A stretch of 64,000 nt of DNA from positions 1,896,987 to 1,960,986 of the forward strand of contig NZ_JAKJSC010000001.1 in NCBI RefSeq assembly GCF_029029525.1, read 5' to 3'. The notes below the pieces were generated by a model. That model made no database searches. It saw only the letters and a list, made by a program, of their open reading frames with translations, and was not told where the DNA came from. The first letter of the stretch is position 1; every line of letters begins with the position of its first letter. Shown here piece by piece: positions 9,424 through 16,147 of this stretch. The translations under genes were made by a program, and so were the position numbers. This stretch comes from Labilibaculum sp. DW002 (GTDB taxonomy: Bacteria; Bacteroidota; Bacteroidia; Bacteroidales; Marinifilaceae).

Positions 9424-10758
9424 TTAAATTGCATTCTCTAAAATCTCAGCTATTCCTTCTCTATTTACAATCGCTAAACCATGCCTTTCGCTAGAAATTC
9501 CTTCTTTTATTTGGTAGGTATTAACAGGAACATCCCCATCTAATCTTGACTCAAAATATTTAAGGTCAACACATTTTTCTGATTCTAACTCCTCTCCAAT
9601 CTCAGTAATATGACTAGAAATTAAGAATAGTGACTTCTTAGAATTTAAAAATCCTTTTGTTACCAATAAACCGGCATCACATGCGTCTTTCACATTGGTT
9701 CCTCGAAATAACTCATCAAAAATAATCAACAAATTCTTCTGTTCTTTAATCTGAGTTGCTATTTCTTTTACTCTCTTTACTTCACTGTAATAATGGCTAT
9801 ACCCAATTTCGATATCATCAGATAGATTAATCGTGGTAAATAAACCATTAAAAACACTTAGCGTACAATCTTTTGATGGAACAGGAAAACCTATATGTGC
9901 CAAATAAATAGTTAAAGCTACAGCTTTCAAAAAGGTTGATTTACCTGCCATATTAGGCCCTGTCAAAAAGCAAAGATTCTTGTTTTTTCCTAATTCGAAA
10001 TCGCACGGTACTGGCTTGGGTACAAAAGGATGAAAGAGTTGCTTTGCATTAAACTTCGGAGTTTCAGAATTTATAAATTTCGGGAAAGTAAAATCACCTT
10101 CTTGAGCAATCTTACCTACAGATAAATACGCATCTAATAAATATGTTTTCTTGATTACTTGCTTTAGTAACTCACTGTATTTATCCTTTAACAATGCGTC
10201 AAAATGATTAATCTGTCTGAAGGATATTTTTTCTTTCTCATTATTAAATAATGACTCGAAATCTTGATTTTTTTGAATGGCAATAACATCATCTCTAAGT
10301 CCAGCGAAAAATACTGGAAGTTTTTCTCCTTTGAATGATTCAATTAATAAACCCAAAAAGTTAAAATGCTCCTGAATATATTTTAATGCCTGTAAAGTTA
10401 AATAGTAACCATTTGTTGGCTTTAATTTATAAGAGATTTTATCAAACAATGCATCCAATAAATTATCTCTAAGAGAAGCCGTGTTTAGATTTAAATAATA
10501 TTCTATAATATCGAGCTTGTCATCGTTTAAACACAAATTAATTTCCTCTTCCAGTCTAAAAGAATACTTAATTGCATCTATTTGATCAACAATATCTTTA
10601 TAAGCATTAAAAGGAGAATCCATTAACTTATGCAAAGCAATTGAACCACCTCTAGTTTTTGTTTTATCAAAGTATCCGAAAATTGAAGTATCCTTACGAT
10701 ATTTTGGAAATATTTTTAAATCATTTAGCGTTTGTTCGTCTGTTTTAAATTTGAGCAT
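9424..10758 (-). CDS. MutS-like ATPase lacking the mismatch-recognition domain
   Basis: 444 aa. It carries the MutS clamp/lever region followed by the ABC-type ATPase: Walker A GPNMAGKST near residue 270, Walker B LLIIFDELFRGTN near 343, and the switch histidine region SSHITEI. MutS1 proteins are about 850 aa with N-terminal mismatch-binding domains; these are absent. It is therefore a short MutS paralogue of the type common in Bacteroidota, likely DNA-binding but of unknown job. The first gene of a two-gene unit with the pentapeptide protein. Confidence 0.85.
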   Translation of the reverse strand: MLKFKTDEQTLNDLKIFPKYRKDTSIFGYFDKTKTRGGSIALHKLMDSPFNAYKDIVDQIDAIKYSFRLEEEINLCLNDDKLDIIEYYLNLNTASLRDNLLDALFDKISYKLKPTNGYYLTLQALKYIQEHFNFLGLLIESFKGEKLPVFFAGLRDDVIAIQKNQDFESLFNNEKEKISFRQINHFDALLKDKYSELLKQVIKKTYLLDAYLSVGKIAQEGDFTFPKFINSETPKFNAKQLFHPFVPKPVPCDFELGKNKNLCFLTGPNMAGKSTFLKAVALTIYLAHIGFPVPSKDCTLSVFNGLFTTINLSDDIEIGYSHYYSEVKRVKEIATQIKEQKNLLIIFDELFRGTNVKDACDAGLLVTKGFLNSKKSLFLISSHITEIGEELESEKCVDLKYFESRLDGDVPVNTYQIKEGISSERHGLAIVNREGIAEILENAI

Positions 10759-10886
10759 ATCTAAAACTACACAAACTATTATAGAGAAACATCCTGAAAA
10801 ATAAAATTTTTATACTGATTAACCTTAATTAACAATAAAACTACATTTGAATTACTTTTTAATAATTCTTCAATGATCATTTTATT

Positions 10887-10964
10887 TCAATCCAAATAAA
10901 TCTCGCCTACACTATAGGTTATCGCGTTTCCAGCAAGTAATAATCTTCCTCCCTTATTTTGACC
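10887..10964 (-). pseudogene. Remnant of a second phzF 3' end
   Basis: Read on the minus strand, 25 codons encode a peptide ending LLLAGNAITYSVGEIYLD and a TGA stop, preceded by an in-frame TAA. The last 18 residues differ at one position from the C-terminus of the intact PhzF-family protein 0.9 kb away (VLLAGNAITYSVGEIYLD), and the DNA is also closely similar (10889-10958 against 11786-11855). No start or upstream domain exists, so this is the degraded end of a paralogue or a partial duplication. Confidence 0.75.
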
Positions 10965-10985
10965 TTACATTCTATTATAAAAAAA

Positions 10986-11013
10986 CAGCCTCAAAAAAAG
11001 AATTCTGAGGCTG
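10986..11013 (-). terminator. Intrinsic terminator of the DUF975-like gene
   Basis: CAGCCTCA, 12-base loop, TGAGGCTG; on the minus strand this is followed by TTTTTT. It lies 19 bp after the stop codon of the membrane protein gene. Confidence 0.8.
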
Positions 11014-11031
11014 CTTAATATAATAATAATC

Positions 11032-11634
11032 CTAGTTCTCTATTTCAGCAACAAGAGGAGTATCTTTAATATCTTCATAGAACTTAACGTAACTAACTTG
11101 CATGTAAGGAATCAACCATAAGAAACCTATTCCTAAAGTTAACATACATAGTAATGACCAAAGGAAAAATCTAACCATCATACAAAACATTTTCCATTTG
11201 TAACCATACATCATTGCTTTACTTTTATCAATCGCTTCCATCGCACCAATTGAAGGATTCTCTGCAAGAATAAAGAAACTCATTGAGTAGGAAATTGCAG
11301 CAATAATTCCAGGTATAATCAATAAAAGAGACCATAACAAAGTGAAAACCACCATCAATAAATAAGTTCCCAATGCTGTTCCAAAATTATTGAATCCTGA
11401 AAATAATTGATTTAACTCAGCTTCTTCATCACGAGAAATTGACAAAAAGAATACTGTTAAGCCTAACATTAATGGTCCAGTAATAATTAAACCTGCAATG
11501 GCTCCTGCAATAGGAATAAATTGTAAACTACCTACAATTAAAAGATAAACAACTGTTGTTCCAATAGCAACTCCCCATTTTCCGCTTAGAGATTCTCTAG
11601 CACTTCTCATTAGGGCTAAATTTTCGGTTTTCAT
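11032..11634 (-). CDS. DUF975-like integral membrane protein
   Basis: 200 aa with four to six hydrophobic segments (LLIVGSLQFIPIAGAIAGLII; the LLMVVFTLLWSLLLIIPGIIA region; FFLWSLLCMLTLGIGF). The pattern of an initial MRSARESLSGKWG and internal DKSKAMMYGYKWKMF matches the DUF975 family of multi-pass proteins. The frame is open to 11727, but the extra 31 residues lack conservation features; the ATG at 11634 gives the family N-terminus. No known function. It is flanked by an intact phzF and a phzF remnant, so the locus has been rearranged. Confidence 0.8.
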   Translation of the reverse strand: MKTENLALMRSARESLSGKWGVAIGTTVVYLLIVGSLQFIPIAGAIAGLIITGPLMLGLTVFFLSISRDEEAELNQLFSGFNNFGTALGTYLLMVVFTLLWSLLLIIPGIIAAISYSMSFFILAENPSIGAMEAIDKSKAMMYGYKWKMFCMMVRFFLWSLLCMLTLGIGFLWLIPYMQVSYVKFYEDIKDTPLVAEIEN

Positions 11635-11783
11635 AGTTTCTTTTTTTTTAATTATTTTATAATACAAGATGAACCTATTGCAAAACTCTTGCTCATTTAC
11701 ACCAACTAACAAACCTAATAAAAACAATCAAGCGAAACAAGATATAATTTACTTACTTGTTAAATAGTCTCACGAGATAAATA

Positions 11784-12572
11784 CTAGTCTAAATAAATCT
11801 CACCTACACTATAGGTTATTGCGTTTCCAGCAAGTAGTACTCTTTCCTCTTTATTCTCGCAAAATAAGATTCCTTGACGATCTGAAATCTGATGAGCAAG
11901 TAATTCCTTTTTCTTTAATCGTTTGCTCCAAAATGGTACCAAACTACAATGTGCCGAACCCGTTACTGGATCTTCGAATATAGTAGCTCCTGGCGTAAAA
12001 AAACGGGATACAAAATCAGCTTCCTCCCCAAGTGATGTGCATACAATCCCTCCATGCCCCAAATCGATTGCTTCCAACTTGTTCTTATCAGGATTTAGTG
12101 CCTTAACCTCCTCTTCGGATTTATAAACTAAAACATAGTCTCTAGCCAAAAACACTTCCTGTGGCTGCACATTTAAACTTGCTTTAATTATAGTTGGCAA
12201 TTCTGCTTTTTCGGGCATTCTTGAAGGAAAATCCAATACGTATCGATCCTCATCGAAGGTAACAGCTAATTCTCCACTGGCAGAGCTAAAGCATATCTTA
12301 TTTCCAGAATAATTCAAATGTTTTTTGATGACATGAGCAGAAGCAAGAGTAGCATGACCACACAAATCCATTTCGATTTCTGGTGTGAACCATCTAATGT
12401 GAAATCCATTATTAGTTTTTGTAAAAAATACCGTTTCGGCTAAATTATTCTCTTTTGTAATCTTCATTAACAAATCATCTGGCAGCCAATCTTCCAATGG
12501 AATTACGCAAGCGGGATTACCACCAAAAAGTTGATCTGTAAATGCATCAACATGATATTTAGTCAATTTCAT
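11784..12572 (-). CDS. PhzF-family isomerase/epimerase
   Basis: 262 aa, the usual length for PhzF-like proteins of the diaminopimelate-epimerase fold. Visible motifs: MKLTKYHVDAFT at the N-terminus; GGNPACVIPL; NNLAETVFF, whose Glu is the family's catalytic acid; CGHATLASAHV near 72-82; EDPVTGSAHCSL near 200. The substrate cannot be told; no phenazine genes are nearby, so this is a generic PhzF-like protein. A MazG-like gene lies just upstream (30 bp) and is probably co-transcribed. Confidence 0.88.
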   Translation of the reverse strand: MKLTKYHVDAFTDQLFGGNPACVIPLEDWLPDDLLMKITKENNLAETVFFTKTNNGFHIRWFTPEIEMDLCGHATLASAHVIKKHLNYSGNKICFSSASGELAVTFDEDRYVLDFPSRMPEKAELPTIIKASLNVQPQEVFLARDYVLVYKSEEEVKALNPDKNKLEAIDLGHGGIVCTSLGEEADFVSRFFTPGATIFEDPVTGSAHCSLVPFWSKRLKKKELLAHQISDRQGILFCENKEERVLLAGNAITYSVGEIYLD

Positions 12573-12602
12573 AGGGCCTATTTTTCAGCGTACGATTAGA
12601 TT

Positions 12603-12986
12603 TCAATTGTCATTTAAAATTTCCTCGATTTGAGGCTTTGAGTACAATTCGGATTTAATCACCTTACCATCTTCTCGATAAATAGCATTGCCATTTTCAT
12701 CTAATTTACTCATGTTACTACGGTGTACTTCCTTAAAAATATCGGGATACTTATCTTGCAAACCAAATTCGAGCACTGTTCCCATAACTACGTAATGAAT
12801 ATCAGCTAAAGCATCAGCAACCTCAATTAAATTTCCCGATTCCCATGCTGCCTTTAATTCATCAACTTCTTCTTGAATTATATTCTGCCTCAACTCACAT
12901 CTTTTTTTATTTGGTATAACAGGTTTCTTTTCCACATTTACCCCAAAGGCTGCGTGAAATTCGTTTACATTTTCTAAAGCTTTCAT
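12603..12986 (-). CDS. MazG-like/phosphoribosyl-ATP pyrophosphohydrolase-fold NTP pyrophosphohydrolase
   Basis: 127 aa all-alpha NTP pyrophosphatase. Metal-binding motifs are visible: EEVDEL near residue 40 and EVADALADIHYVV near 55-67. The C-terminal part (LDENGNAIYREDGKVIKS) is typical of the short MazG-like subgroup that dephosphorylates nucleotide triphosphates for housekeeping. Start taken at MKALENVNEFH (12986); an ATG four codons upstream (12998) is possible. Not histidine-operon HisE, as no his genes are near. Confidence 0.8.
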   Translation of the reverse strand: MKALENVNEFHAAFGVNVEKKPVIPNKKRCELRQNIIQEEVDELKAAWESGNLIEVADALADIHYVVMGTVLEFGLQDKYPDIFKEVHRSNMSKLDENGNAIYREDGKVIKSELYSKPQIEEILNDN

Positions 12987-13063
12987 ATTTGATATCAATC
13001 TATTTTACAAACTTAAATATCATGATTTCTTTTGTGAAAGCCGAAAAGAATGCACAAAAAAAA

Positions 13064-13084
13064 AGGCTACCATTAAGGCAGCCT
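13064..13084 (-). terminator. Intrinsic terminator of the Gcw_chp barrel gene
   Basis: AGGCTACC, loop ATTAA, GGCAGCCT with one mismatch; the minus-strand RNA ends in a long U-run. It starts 24 bp after the barrel gene's stop. Confidence 0.75.
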
Positions 13085-13107
13085 ATCAAATATATTTTAG
13101 TGGATCT

Positions 13108-13821
13108 TTATAGTGTTACCGCAAAAGTAAGGAACAAGCGCTCCGATACAGGATTTAAGGTAAGACCACCTCTAACTGGTAAAGAAAAAGAATCTGACAA
13201 TTTTATTTCATCGTAAGTTGTGATGCTGGCATTTACCAGATTGATTTTATCATCATACATACCATCAAAAGGAGTGAATCCCAACGCGTAGGCAAATTTT
13301 TTACCTCCAATAAAATTAGAATATCCCAATTCTACGTAAGTTGAATAACGTTGATCATTATTTGCATCACGATCGAACTCACCATAAAACAAAACAGAGG
13401 TCATAATCGAAATAGGAAATTTTTCACAACCTTTATATTTTGCTACAGCGTCAAAAAAGTGAACACTCTTATCGCTGTCAAAGTCGAAAAAATCTGAATT
13501 TTCAAAGTCAACATTAGGACAGTAAAAATCGTAAAGACTAAACTGAAATAAGGGTGTATTATAACTCACATAGAAATCGACTTCTTGATAAGATTCATCA
13601 AGTGCATATGATCCCCAGACACCAACTGTAAACCGTCCGGTTTGCAATTCGATTGTAGGCTCAATAGTTGGAGCTGTTCCACTATTAAAACCACGCCACA
13701 AGTGTCTACTCACAAGATCAATACTTGTATTAACGCTCGTTTTCGAAGGTAATTCGTCTGCTTTTACTCCCCCGCAGATTAGCAATAATCCTATCAAAAA
13801 GATAGATTTTAAAAACTTCAT
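13108..13821 (-). CDS. Gcw_chp/TorF-family putative porin
   Basis: 237 aa with a signal peptide (LKSIFLIGLLLICGGVKA). The mature protein starts with TSVNTSIDLVSRHLWRGF, the 'SRxLWRG' hallmark of the Gcw_chp outer-membrane family, and continues as alternating beta-strands with a hydrophobic final strand (RLFLTFAVTL). Presumably a porin-like outer-membrane barrel; the solute is unknown. A 20-bp perfect palindrome 175 bp upstream of the start may be its operator. Confidence 0.8.
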   Translation of the reverse strand: MKFLKSIFLIGLLLICGGVKADELPSKTSVNTSIDLVSRHLWRGFNSGTAPTIEPTIELQTGRFTVGVWGSYALDESYQEVDFYVSYNTPLFQFSLYDFYCPNVDFENSDFFDFDSDKSVHFFDAVAKYKGCEKFPISIMTSVLFYGEFDRDANNDQRYSTYVELGYSNFIGGKKFAYALGFTPFDGMYDDKINLVNASITTYDEIKLSDSFSLPVRGGLTLNPVSERLFLTFAVTL

Positions 13822-13995
13822 CAGTAAATTTATTAAGTGTTGTTGTTTGTCTGACGGAAGCTAATTTACGAATGCAAGATTAAACTGCTACTGTATGATT
13901 TTCACTTCCCCCTTGTTCAAAATCGCTGCAAAAATAGAAGAAAAAGAAGGTGCAAATCATGATAATTATCTTATTTCTGATCTGTTATAAAACAC

Positions 13996-14015
13996 AATCG
14001 ATAGCGCTATCGATT
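13996..14015. promoter_or_regulatory. 20-bp perfect palindrome, candidate dimeric regulator site
   Basis: AATCGATAGCGCTATCGATT is an exact palindrome with a central CG step, the form expected for a LacI-type or similar dimeric regulator. It is in the intergenic region upstream of the Gcw_chp barrel gene (start at 13821, minus strand) and downstream of the PspC gene. Confidence 0.45.
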
Positions 14016-14049
14016 ACCTGTTAATAATGAGCTAATTATCAAAAAAGAA

Positions 14050-14077
14050 AAGGGAAAAAGCACTCGCTTTTTCCCTT
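14050..14077 (-). terminator. Intrinsic terminator of the PspC gene
   Basis: AAGGGAAAAAGC, loop ACTC, GCTTTTTCCCTT, a perfect 12-bp stem followed on the minus strand by a U-rich tail. Confidence 0.85.
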
Positions 14078-14099
14078 CTATATTTAATTGAAATATTTA

Positions 14100-14288
14100 T
14101 TAATATTCATCAGGCATTACAAACCAAAGAATGATGTAAACCAATAATCCGGGAAAACCCGCACTAAATATTGAAAGCAATACATAGGCTATTCGGACAA
14201 TGCTTGTTTCCCATCCTAAATAATCTGCTATTCCTGCACATACACCAGCAATCATCTTATCTGATGATCTTCTTAATTTTCCTGCCAT
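14100..14288 (-). CDS. PspC-domain membrane protein
   Basis: 62 aa. It is made only of a PspC domain: basic start (KLRRSSDKMIAGVCAGIADYLG), then a long hydrophobic hairpin (AYVLLSIFSAGFPGLLVYIILWFVM) and the short PDEY end. Stand-alone PspC proteins sit in the inner membrane and relate to envelope-stress (phage shock) responses. There is no PspA or other psp gene here. It is co-directional with the small acidic protein 14 bp upstream. Confidence 0.88.
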   Translation of the reverse strand: MAGKLRRSSDKMIAGVCAGIADYLGWETSIVRIAYVLLSIFSAGFPGLLVYIILWFVMPDEY

Positions 14289-14302
14289 AATACTGTTTTT
14301 AA

Positions 14303-14557
14303 TTAATCATCAAATTCTTCGTCATAAAGATCTTCCTGACTCTCCAACTCATCATTGTAGAATGTCTCGGCCTCATCCATTAGATCTACAATCAGATTTT
14401 CATCTTCAGGAGCTTTATCTAACCAATGTACCGTCTGATTAGAAGTAAAATCCTCTACATCACATTCAATAATACACTTAGGAGAATGTGTGTGGATGAT
14501 AAAAAGAGTATCTGGTAACTCTTGTGAATTGTCTGCTAATAAAAACTTTGGGAGCAT
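14303..14557 (-). CDS. Small acidic hypothetical protein
   Basis: 84 aa. A hydrophobic N-terminal half (DTLFIIHTHSPKCIIEC) and a very acidic C-terminus (MDEAETFYNDELESQEDLYDEEFDD). No recognised domain and no signal peptide. It is 14 bp upstream of the PspC gene and probably in one transcript with it. Confidence 0.65.
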   Translation of the reverse strand: MLPKFLLADNSQELPDTLFIIHTHSPKCIIECDVEDFTSNQTVHWLDKAPEDENLIVDLMDEAETFYNDELESQEDLYDEEFDD

Positions 14558-14977
14558 AACTTATTTTTTAATTTCGATGTAAATATAGGAAGAGATTGAA
14601 TTCCAAGCAACAAAATTAGACTAACTATTTATAATTTAAGCATTTTTATCAATATGCCGTGCATCTTCAAGATCAGACAGCTCAATTTCAATCTCGTCGC
14701 TCATCATTTCATTTTGAATTTGGATCTACCTTAGTTAGGGAATTACAACTATTTTATCAGTTCTGCTTTCATTCCACTTTACTTATCAATCCTATAAATC
14801 AACTTCAAAAGGAGAGTGTATAAATAACAACCACACAAATCATAAACTTATAACACTGATAATGAACACCATTACAATCTAAATATGATTTTCTATGCAA
14901 ACGTTTCTTATAAATTAGAAAAAGACCCGCAGGTATTATTTTATTACTTTCTTGTTGGATTAGTCAGAATATCTTCC
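14558..14977. other. Non-coding stretch upstream of the sulfur operon
   Basis: About 420 bp of AT-rich DNA between the divergently transcribed small acidic gene and the sulfite-reduction operon. The only open frame noticed is a 23-codon minus-strand ORF (14636-14707, acidic, MMSDEIEIELSDLED...) with no supporting signal. Promoters for both directions must lie here. Confidence 0.5.
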
Positions 14978-14985
14978 TAAACTTG
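14955..14985 (+). promoter_or_regulatory. Candidate promoter of the sulfite-reduction operon leader
   Basis: TTG at 14955-14957, 20 bp spacer, then TAAACTTG at 14978-14985, one base off the Bacteroidota -7 consensus TAnnTTTG with its TTG -33 element. It would start transcription about 30 nt before the first leader ORF. Confidence 0.45.
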
Positions 14986-15020
14986 TATCAAATAAACAGA
15001 TCAAAATATCCGAATTAGCA

Positions 15021-15119
15021 ATGAGCAATTTCCTTCAAAATAACAAAATGACTATGTCTATGTGTACAACCTGTTGTATGTGTATGGAAAGTCGCGTTAT
15101 GCAAAAAGGAACAGCTTAA
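15021..15119 (+). CDS. Leader peptide 1, Cys/Met-rich, attenuator of the sulfite-reduction operon
   Basis: 32-codon ORF (ATG 15021, TAA 15117). Codons 14-22 read ATG TGT ACA ACC TGT TGT ATG TGT ATG (MCTTCCMCM): four Cys codons in seven and several Met codons. It is followed 33 nt later by an intrinsic terminator. Bases 15099-15109, inside its last codons, are perfectly complementary to the terminator's 5' arm. A ribosome stalled at the Cys codons would leave this segment free to act as antiterminator; one that reaches the stop would cover it. This is the trp-type attenuation design, here placed before siroheme and sulfite reductase genes. Translation itself is inferred. Starts at ATG 15048 or 15054 in the same frame are also possible. 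Confidence 0.8.
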   Translation: MSNFLQNNKMTMSMCTTCCMCMESRVMQKGTA

Positions 15120-15151
15120 TTGAAAAAAATTCGGTATCAGGATATTTTCAT

Positions 15152-15184
15152 AAGCCTTTTTGCATTAGCAGAAAGGCTTTTTTT
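15152..15184 (+). terminator. Attenuator terminator 1
   Basis: AAGCCTTTTTGC, loop ATTA, GCAGAAAGGCTT (12 bp, one T-G wobble), then seven Ts. Its 5' arm (15155-15165, CCTTTTTGCAT) can instead pair perfectly with 15099-15109 (ATGCAAAAAGG) in the leader ORF. Confidence 0.88.
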
Positions 15185-15248
15185 ATATCCAAAATAATGA
15201 TCTCGACAAGAAATGTAAACAGTACAAGAATCTATTTCTCTATAAAGG

Positions 15249-15332
15249 ATGAAAAGAAATTCAGACCATACAAAAAACAGATCCAACCTAGCATTATGTT
15301 GTTGTATGTGTATGTTAAGGTATCCACCCTAG
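15249..15332 (+). CDS. Leader peptide 2, Cys/Met-rich, second attenuator
   Basis: 27-codon ORF (ATG 15249, TAG 15330) preceded in frame by TAA. Codons 17-22 read TGT TGT TGT ATG TGT ATG (CCCMCM). It shares the exact 15-mer TGTTGTATGTGTATG with leader 1 (15300-15314 and 15072-15086), in the same relative frame. A terminator follows 38 nt after the stop. GCAGAAA (15332-15338), next to the stop, can pair with TTTCTGC of the terminator's 5' arm (15375-15381), a shorter antiterminator than in copy 1. It is located between terminator 1 and the DUF2061 gene. Confidence 0.75.
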   Translation: MKRNSDHTKNRSNLALCCCMCMLRYPP

Positions 15333-15370
15333 CAGAAATCGTTATGTACCTAAATGAACATTACATATCG

Positions 15371-15401
15371 AGTCTTTCTGCATTGCAGAAGGACTTTTTT
15401 T
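15371..15401 (+). terminator. Attenuator terminator 2
   Basis: AGTCTTTCTGC, loop ATT, GCAGAAGGACT (11 bp, one G-T wobble), then seven Ts ending 20 bp before the DUF2061 start codon. A terminator so close to a start codon makes sense only as a regulated one. Confidence 0.87.
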
Positions 15402-15421
15402 ATTCTTGTAAGTCAAGTGAA

Positions 15422-15652
15422 ATGAAAGAGAAGAATTACAGAAGCATCCTAAAAACCATATCCTGGAGAACGATAGGAACAATTGACACCATACTAATTT
15501 CCTACTTCGTTATTGGAGATTTAAAATGGGCCATGTCGATTGGCGGAGTTGAATTGTTTACGAAAATGGGACTCTATTTTGTTCATGAACGAACATGGAA
15601 TAAAATTCAGTTAGGCAAAGAAAAAGAGCATCCTATTGATTATCACATTTAA
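15422..15652 (+). CDS. DUF2061 small membrane protein
   Basis: 76 aa with two hydrophobic segments around RTIGTIDTILISYFVIGDLKWAMSIGGVELFTKMGLYFVHERTWNKI, the DUF2061 signature. DUF2061 proteins are often found with sulfate-assimilation genes and may have a membrane role there, but no function is established. The same frame is open back to 15062, but that extension runs through both attenuator terminators and reads the Cys codons out of frame, so ATG 15422 is taken. First structural gene of the operon; 11 bp to the next. Confidence 0.85.
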   Translation: MKEKNYRSILKTISWRTIGTIDTILISYFVIGDLKWAMSIGGVELFTKMGLYFVHERTWNKIQLGKEKEHPIDYHI

Positions 15653-15663
15653 AAAGCAAGATC

Positions 15664-16146
15664 ATGTCAAAACATAATAAACAATTTTTACCAATCGCCT
15701 TAGATATTACAGATAAGAAAATACTAATTATTGGTGGCGATGAAGACGCTTATAAAAAACTGAAAATATTACAGAGGAGTACAGATTTAATTGAAGTAAT
15801 CGCTCCTAAAATCATCGACTGGATAAAAAATGCAGGAGTGATTTTCCACGAGAAACAATACGATAAGAGCATTCTTAAAGATTACTTTTTAATATACAGT
15901 TGTGTTGAAGATCCTGCATTTGTGAGACAATTAATAAGAGATACAAAAGAAGCAGGCGTACTATTAAATGTTCACGATCAACCTAATTTGTGTGAATTTG
16001 TATCTCCTGCAATTTACAAGCAATCGAATGTCAGTATTGCTGTTAGCTCTAACGGTAAAGATGTTTACGAATCGATACGAGTTAGGAACCAATTGAAAGA
16101 TTACTTTGAAAATTATCAGCTTCAAAAACTACTAATTGCCAATTAA
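15664..16146 (+). CDS. Precorrin-2 dehydrogenase/sirohydrochlorin ferrochelatase-like (siroheme synthase)
   Basis: 160 aa. A Rossmann-like N-terminus (LPIALDITDKKILIIGGDEDAYKK) followed by the Met8p/CysG-N pattern: VLLNVHDQPNLCEFVSPAIY and VSIAVSSNGKDVY. It oxidises precorrin-2 to sirohydrochlorin with NAD+ and may insert Fe2+ to give siroheme, the cofactor of the sulfite reductase encoded downstream. It is shorter than the about 200 aa of typical members, ending soon after the dimerisation region, so the ferrochelatase part may be reduced. It abuts cysJ, with the stop and the next start 1 bp apart. Confidence 0.87.
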   Translation: MSKHNKQFLPIALDITDKKILIIGGDEDAYKKLKILQRSTDLIEVIAPKIIDWIKNAGVIFHEKQYDKSILKDYFLIYSCVEDPAFVRQLIRDTKEAGVLLNVHDQPNLCEFVSPAIYKQSNVSIAVSSNGKDVYESIRVRNQLKDYFENYQLQKLLIAN

Positions 16147-16147
16147 G

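Noticed and set aside
14636-14707. 23-codon acidic minus-strand ORF
   Set aside because: Too short, without any recognisable signal, conserved motif or partner; left only as a note in the intergenic entry.
15062-15421. A continuous frame joining 15062 to the DUF2061 gene, giving a 196-aa protein
   Set aside because: The extension passes through two intrinsic terminators and reads the repeated Cys/Met codon runs in another frame (LLYVYG, LLYVYV). The DUF2061 domain is complete from ATG 15422.
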